From a bacterium 1xD42-87 (GTDB lineage Bacteria; Bacillota; Clostridia; Lachnospirales; Lachnospiraceae), in the NCBI GenBank assembly GCA_003611805.1, contig RAYM01000005.1, positions 1-64,000 of the forward strand: a stretch of DNA of 64,000 nucleotides. The letters are read 5' to 3'. This document shows positions 61,901-64,000 of this stretch, one piece after another. The notes beneath the pieces were generated by a model, which saw only the letters and a list, made by a program, of their open reading frames with translations, made no database searches and had not been told where the DNA came from. Position numbers and translations under genes: made by a program. The number at the start of each line of letters is the position of its first letter. The stretch's first letter is position 1.

Positions 61901-61997
61901 TACGAATTTCCGTATTTACCCCTTTAAGAGCTGTGGTTAGCTTGGTAGTGTCGCCGCCAATCTCGACTGTGATTCCCTGTATCCTGCTTGCTCCCAA
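58911..61997 (-). CDS. Phage tail tape measure protein (TP901 type)
   Basis: 1028 residues starting at TTG six bases after AAGGGAGGTGG. An N-terminal coiled coil (about 20-130), the TP901 core (about 140-460; ADFDSAMSQVAAVSGATGSD, MGSKTKFSASEAAEAMNYMA, GLMGNAGIKSTQAGTALRTI), membrane-like helices (about 480-570), an 11-residue Trp/Ala repeat region (about 580-823), and a C-terminal helical part. It sets tail length; at about 0.15 nm per residue this predicts roughly 150 nm. Two tandem terminators lie directly before it. Confidence 0.95.
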   Translation of the reverse strand: MGASRIQGITVEIGGDTTKLTTALKGVNTEIRTTQSQLRDVERLLKLDPGNTELLAQKHRLLAQAVAETKEKLETLKTAAQQANEALAKGEVTQEQYDGLQREIIETEEKLRNLENQANQSAVAIQKIAATGEDLKNLGDKISGVGTTLTKGVTTPIVGLGTVAVKTAADFDSAMSQVAAVSGATGSDLDALRDKAREMGSKTKFSASEAAEAMNYMAMAGWKTSDMLSGIEGIMNLAAASGEDLASTSDIVTDALTAFGLTAADSGHFADILAAASSNANTNVSMMGETFKYCAPIAGALGFSAEDTAEAIGLMGNAGIKSTQAGTALRTIMSNLSGEVKICGSSIGEVTIATTNADGSMRDLSAILADCRTAFGGLSESEKAAAAEALVGKNAMSGFLALMNAAPADIEKVSSAIANCDGKSAEMAATMQDNLAGQLTILKSQLEELAISFGEILMPAIRQIVTWVQGFVDKLNGMDEGTKNTIVTIGLLAAAIGPVLIVIGKVVSAVGSIMTFIPTLIGGISSIGGGLSALWGILAANPVTLVIAAIAALIAIFVALWNNCEGFREFWINLWNVIKEAAVAVWNGLKDFFSNIWNAITGAAQSIWNGLKDFFSGLWEGIKNIFQTVLDVIKTLIVARFEFYKMIITTVLNVIQTVVSTVWNAIKTVIETVTNAIGSFLSSAWEAIRNTVTTVMEAIKNVVTTVWEAIKSAVTAVLSAIKDVVVSAWEAIKNAISTAMEAIKSAVTAAWEAIKSAVSSAIEAIKNVAVAAWEAIKSAVISIMEAIKSAITAAWEAIKSAVSSVVNAIKEVITSVWNAIKSTVTGIVGGLKDAVVNVFNSLLSGIKNAMSGITNAVKSGFDGAINFIKGLPSQALQWGKDIIGGLINGIKSKISGLVDSVKDVAGTIASFLHFSEPDEGPLSNFHTFMPDMIDLLGKGIKGNLGKLTGPMKELAGMLIPATDSMTAGAQAEGGSGGSSSLAARLDAMYEVVTKYLPRLANSQVVLDSGALVGELSDGLNRELGKAYS
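59530..60260 (-). repeat. Imperfect 33-base repeats coding the tape measure Trp/Ala heptad-like region
   Basis: The protein segment repeats an 11-residue unit of the type AWEAIKSAVTA, alternating with MEAIKNVVTTV variants, over about 240 residues. At DNA level this gives many imperfect 33-base units. It allows tail length change by repeat gain or loss. Confidence 0.8.
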
Positions 61998-62022
61998 GAC
62001 TTACCACCTCCCTTTTATGCAC

Positions 62023-62043
62023 AAAAAAAGAGCATTTCTGCTC
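62023..62043 (-). terminator. Second of two tandem terminators before the tape measure gene
   Basis: GAGCA / TGCTC with loop GAAA (tetraloop) followed by TTTTTTTG on the minus strand, 26 bases before the tape measure start. Confidence 0.8.
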
Positions 62044-62048
62044 CCAAG

Positions 62049-62078
62049 AAAAAAGCACCGAGTCTATACCCGATGCTT
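62049..62078 (-). terminator. First of two tandem terminators before the tape measure gene
   Basis: AAGCATCG / CGGTGCTT (one G-T pair) with a ten-base loop and TTTTTTC on the minus strand. With 62023-62043 it makes a double stop directly after the AT-rich gene pair. Confidence 0.8.
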
Positions 62079-62094
62079 TCATAATGCTTTTCAA

Positions 62095-62409
62095 TTATTG
62101 CCTCAAAAGTCTCTTATCAATGATGTATGCTCCCATTCCGGGTTGTTTAGATAGCACTTTACTGAAATATTGGCTTGCACGTAGCTGATTAATCGAAGAA
62201 ATAATAATATCAGAATATAAAGTAATTTCCAGACATTTTTTCTGAGAGTTAACTGTTACACTGATTTGTTTTCTTTTCCCGTATTTTCGCGGAAGGGAAT
62301 TATAAATACTCTCTGCTGCAGAAACAGTTCCTCGCAGTAATGCTGCATTAAAAAGCGGGCTTAAAAAATATGCTTCAAAAGAATTTGCAAATGGCAATAT
62401 CGTAGGCAT
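62095..62409 (-). CDS. AT-rich inserted gene, second of a pair, unknown function
   Basis: 104 residues. The ATG lies one base after the upstream stop, with GAGAGGAGG inside the end of that gene; a frame start 18 bases earlier has no site. It begins MPTILPFANSFEAYFLSPLF and ends in a basic region (SKQPGMGAYIIDKRLLRQ). The middle is Lys/Arg-rich (NSLPRKYGKRKQISVTVNSQ). No family is recognised. Base composition and the flanking promoter and terminators mark it as a recent insertion in the tail operon. Confidence 0.7.
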   Translation of the reverse strand: MPTILPFANSFEAYFLSPLFNAALLRGTVSAAESIYNSLPRKYGKRKQISVTVNSQKKCLEITLYSDIIISSINQLRASQYFSKVLSKQPGMGAYIIDKRLLRQ

Positions 62410-62410
62410 A

Positions 62411-62944
62411 TTATTTCCTCCTCTCAAGAAAGCTTTCCAAAATAGTATCTATTTCTCTTACAGCTTCTATATTTTCCGAACTTCTGTCCATCTCCCTGAG
62501 AAGAAGGCACATTTTTTCTATCAGATACAATTTATTCATTTCAACATCCGGTTCCATATCGCCATCCATTCCGCCATTACCATTTTGCAATCTAACTTCC
62601 TCGGCTTCATCAGATGCAAATTCAGATGCATGCATACGAAAAAGTCGTTTGCCAGAAATTAAACTGCTGAAGTTTAACGGATGTGTCTCGTCAATGAGAT
62701 ACATACTGAACACCCTCAGACTTCTTGAAATTTGTTCAAGCCTCAGTTTGTCATGGCTTCGGAATATAATCCTTATCGTCTTATCATCAATAATCCCCAA
62801 TTCCGTGATTTCCTTCGGGTTTGTAGCCACTCTGCTCCTAATGTTAAAATAATCCTTCGCTTCTGAAAGATAACCCTCATATCCCGGCGTGTAAAATGAT
62901 GGTGCCCCAGCTTTTGCAAATTGTGCAATGACTTCATAAAACAT
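62411..62944 (-). CDS. AT-rich inserted gene, first of a pair, unknown function
   Basis: 177 residues starting MFYEVIAQFAKAGAPSFYTP, with AAAAAGGAGAAAGCC upstream. It is soluble. It contains an ordered N-terminal part (KTIRIIFRSHDKLRLEQISR, RVFSMYLIDETHPL), a glycine/acid linker (about 120-135) and a C-terminal helical part (YLIEKMCLLLREMDRSSENI). No family is recognised. It has a good promoter of its own (63003-63031). Two-gene coupling with 62095-62409 suggests joint function. Confidence 0.72.
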   Translation of the reverse strand: MFYEVIAQFAKAGAPSFYTPGYEGYLSEAKDYFNIRSRVATNPKEITELGIIDDKTIRIIFRSHDKLRLEQISRSLRVFSMYLIDETHPLNFSSLISGKRLFRMHASEFASDEAEEVRLQNGNGGMDGDMEPDVEMNKLYLIEKMCLLLREMDRSSENIEAVREIDTILESFLERRK

Positions 62945-63002
62945 GGCTTTCTCCTTTTTTTAATCAGCGCATATTAAGCGCATACTTAGTGTTTACTCAA
63001 CC

Positions 63003-63031
63003 ATAGTATCATATCCAGTATTATGCGTCAA
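63003..63031 (-). promoter_or_regulatory. Promoter of the inserted gene pair
   Basis: On the minus strand TTGACG (63031-63026) and TACTAT (63008-63003) are 17 bases apart, about 58 bases before the start at 62944. Between them and the gene lies a direct repeat AGCGCATA ... AGCGCATA (plus strand, 62966-62984) that may be a regulator site. Confidence 0.65.
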
Positions 63032-63052
63032 GTAAAATTTATTGTGCGCCAA

Positions 63053-63217
63053 TCAAAACCTATCAAAATCTTCTTGCATAGCTAAGATGGCATAATTACA
63101 CTCGTCATTCCTGCTCTCGGCGTACATATCATTGATCAGCCCGATAGAAAGCAATTCAAGGTCTGCTATCGAAAGCCCAAGCTGCACACACCGGAGCAGG
63201 AACAGCGGTGTTGTCAT
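63053..63217 (-). CDS. Second reading frame of the tail assembly chaperone (T-type)
   Basis: 54 codons if read from its own ATG, which overlaps the upstream stop (ATGA): MTTPLFLLRCVQLGLSIADL and onward to YAILAMQEDFDRF. It lies in the -1 frame relative to the preceding gene and that frame is open back through the slippery site at 63238-63244. In siphophages this frame is normally made as a G-T fusion, here 179 residues in total, which binds the tape measure protein. Confidence 0.8.
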   Translation of the reverse strand: MTTPLFLLRCVQLGLSIADLELLSIGLINDMYAESRNDECNYAILAMQEDFDRF

Positions 63218-63591
63218 TTCTCGCTCAGTTGGGCGAAGTTTTTTTTAGCCTCCACATCCGTCTTCACGTTCAGTCCCCACAGTTGTATGAGCTGCGGCAG
63301 CACCTGGTAGATGGAAAATGTATTAAAACCATCCAGCCACTCATCCACCTCATTCGGTATCTGCGGATCGGCGTGCTTCGCCATCGTATAGGCGATATTC
63401 TCGAACATCTCCAAAGAGAATAAATCAAGGTCGGAACTTTCCTCATCACCCTCACCGATGCTCTTTTCAAGAATCCGCAAATCCTTATAAATGTCTCTCT
63501 GAAATTTCAGCCTGTAAATGCGCGGGATCGCCGCCGATGCCTTAAACAACACATCCTGCCCGTCAATCTCTATCTTCCTGACAATGCTCAT
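63214..63591 (-). CDS. Tail assembly chaperone (G-type)
   Basis: 125 residues: SIVRKIEIDGQDVLFKASAA, IPRIYRLKFQRDIYKDLRIL, FENIAYTMAKHADPQIPNEV and DEWLDGFNTFSIYQVLPQLI. This is the Firmicutes siphophage pattern between tail tube and tape measure genes. Near its end a run of eight A and a C makes a -1 slippery heptamer. Confidence 0.85.
   Translation of the reverse strand: MSIVRKIEIDGQDVLFKASAAIPRIYRLKFQRDIYKDLRILEKSIGEGDEESSDLDLFSLEMFENIAYTMAKHADPQIPNEVDEWLDGFNTFSIYQVLPQLIQLWGLNVKTDVEAKKNFAQLSEK
63238..63244 (-). other. Programmed -1 ribosomal frameshift site (A AAA AAC)
   Basis: The heptamer A AAA AAC is in the correct frame: AAC is codon 118 of the G-type gene. After a -1 slip the frame continues CTT CGC CCA without a stop into the 54-codon second frame. 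Position eight codons before the zero-frame stop is typical of lambda-like G/GT pairs. Confidence 0.8.
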
Positions 63592-63607
63592 ATCCTTTTA
63601 GCCTCCT

Positions 63608-64000
63608 TCACCCCTGTCCCTCTGCATCTGCTCCTGCCACCTTGGGTTCTGGTATATACACTTCCTTGTACCAGTTGGCATAAGTTTCCGCAGATGTTCT
63701 GTTCCCGGTTTTTGCCTTCACATAGCCGCTTGCCAGCGGGCGCGCCTTGATGGTCAGCGTTTCCGTCTGCACCTCCCGGCTCTCCTCATTGGTCTTGCCC
63801 TCGATCTTGGGACGGCTCGCGGAACAGTTGTACAGCACATGGCGTATCTTACGCACATCACCGTCAAACTCGAACAGCAGCGCAAAGGCCGCCGTCTCGG
63901 AGTGTGCGTTCTCCACCAGCACCTCGTTGCTGTCCGCCTCCTCCTTTAGCACATCCGTGCGGAAGCTCTCCGGGATCAGTGCCAGTTCCAGGTCGCCGTC
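63608..64000 (-). CDS. Phage major tail tube protein (phi13-type), N-terminus outside the window
   Basis: The frame is open to the window edge (…DGDLELALIPESFRTDVLKE) and ends at 63608, leaving about 130 visible residues. ETAAFALLFEFDGDVRKIRH, VLYNCSASRP and TLTIKARPLASGYVKAKTGN match the phi13-family major tail protein. It lies before the chaperone genes as expected. Confidence 0.85.
   Translation of the reverse strand, partial: DGDLELALIPESFRTDVLKEEADSNEVLVENAHSETAAFALLFEFDGDVRKIRHVLYNCSASRPKIEGKTNEESREVQTETLTIKARPLASGYVKAKTGNRTSAETYANWYKEVYIPEPKVAGADAEGQG

Larger units (their letters stand above)
46344..64000. mobile_element. Siphovirus-like prophage integrated in comM (distal part; continues past the window)
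   Basis: A continuous phage late region (tail tube, tail chaperones, tape measure, distal tail, tail-associated protein, tip adhesin, holin, endolysin) is followed by accessory genes, tandem large serine recombinases and cargo genes, and abuts a truncated comM. Head, packaging and early genes must lie beyond 64000. Several internal genes have their own promoters and terminators and differ in base composition. Tail and lysis genes appear intact in this window, so the element may be functional. Confidence 0.88.

Overview
The window looks like the chromosome of a motile Gram-positive Clostridia member, most likely Lachnospiraceae. This rests on the gene order (comM - dprA - topA - codY - flgB ... 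rpsB - tsf), the CheC/CheD/FliY chemotaxis branch, AGGAGG-type ribosome binding sites and CodY itself. I cannot assign a genus. Almost every gene is on the minus strand, so biological order runs from high to low coordinates.

Region 1 (about 64000-46344) is the distal part of an integrated siphovirus-like prophage. It starts in a tail tube gene cut by the window edge and continues through a tail assembly chaperone pair with a -1 slippery site, an AT-rich two-gene insertion with its own promoter and tandem terminators, a tape measure gene, distal tail and tail-associated proteins, a glycine-rich tip adhesin, holin and endolysin. Next come three small accessory genes with their own promoters (two on the plus strand with near-identical promoter/leaders), and a coupled four-gene block of HTH/zinc-finger protein, SHOCT protein and two large serine recombinases. 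Two AT-rich cargo genes and a terminator close the element. The prophage interrupts comM: only the C-terminal part, from the conserved MNPCPCG motif onward, lies in this window.

Region 2 (46343-41066) is host core: the comM remnant, dprA, a 55-residue small protein, topA and codY. codY has a clear sigma-A promoter with a CodY-box-like sequence across its -35, suggesting autorepression.

Region 3 (40879-2289) is one long flagellar/chemotaxis supra-operon: flgB-flgC-fliE-fliF-fliG-fliH-fliI-fliJ-motE-like-fliK-flgD-(flagellar operon protein)-flgE-flbD-motA-motB-fliL-fliM-fliY-cheY-fliO-fliP-fliQ-fliR-flhB-flhA-flhF-flhG-PilZ-cheB-cheA-cheW-cheC-cheD-(membrane protein)-fliA-FapA/DUF342 and three small associated genes, then a methyl-accepting chemotaxis receptor. 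It encodes hook-basal body, export gate, stator, C-ring switch, the number/placement GTPases and most of the chemosensory pathway; cheR and flagellin genes are not in the window. Internal signals suggest subdivision: a CodY-like site and sigma-A promoter before flgB, a promoter with an overlapping palindrome before fliK, and a terminator plus promoter between flgE and flbD.

Region 4 (2279-1) holds the rpsB-tsf translation operon with its terminator, and at the left edge the tail of an unidentified plus-strand reading frame followed by a cluster of TTGAGTA palindromes.
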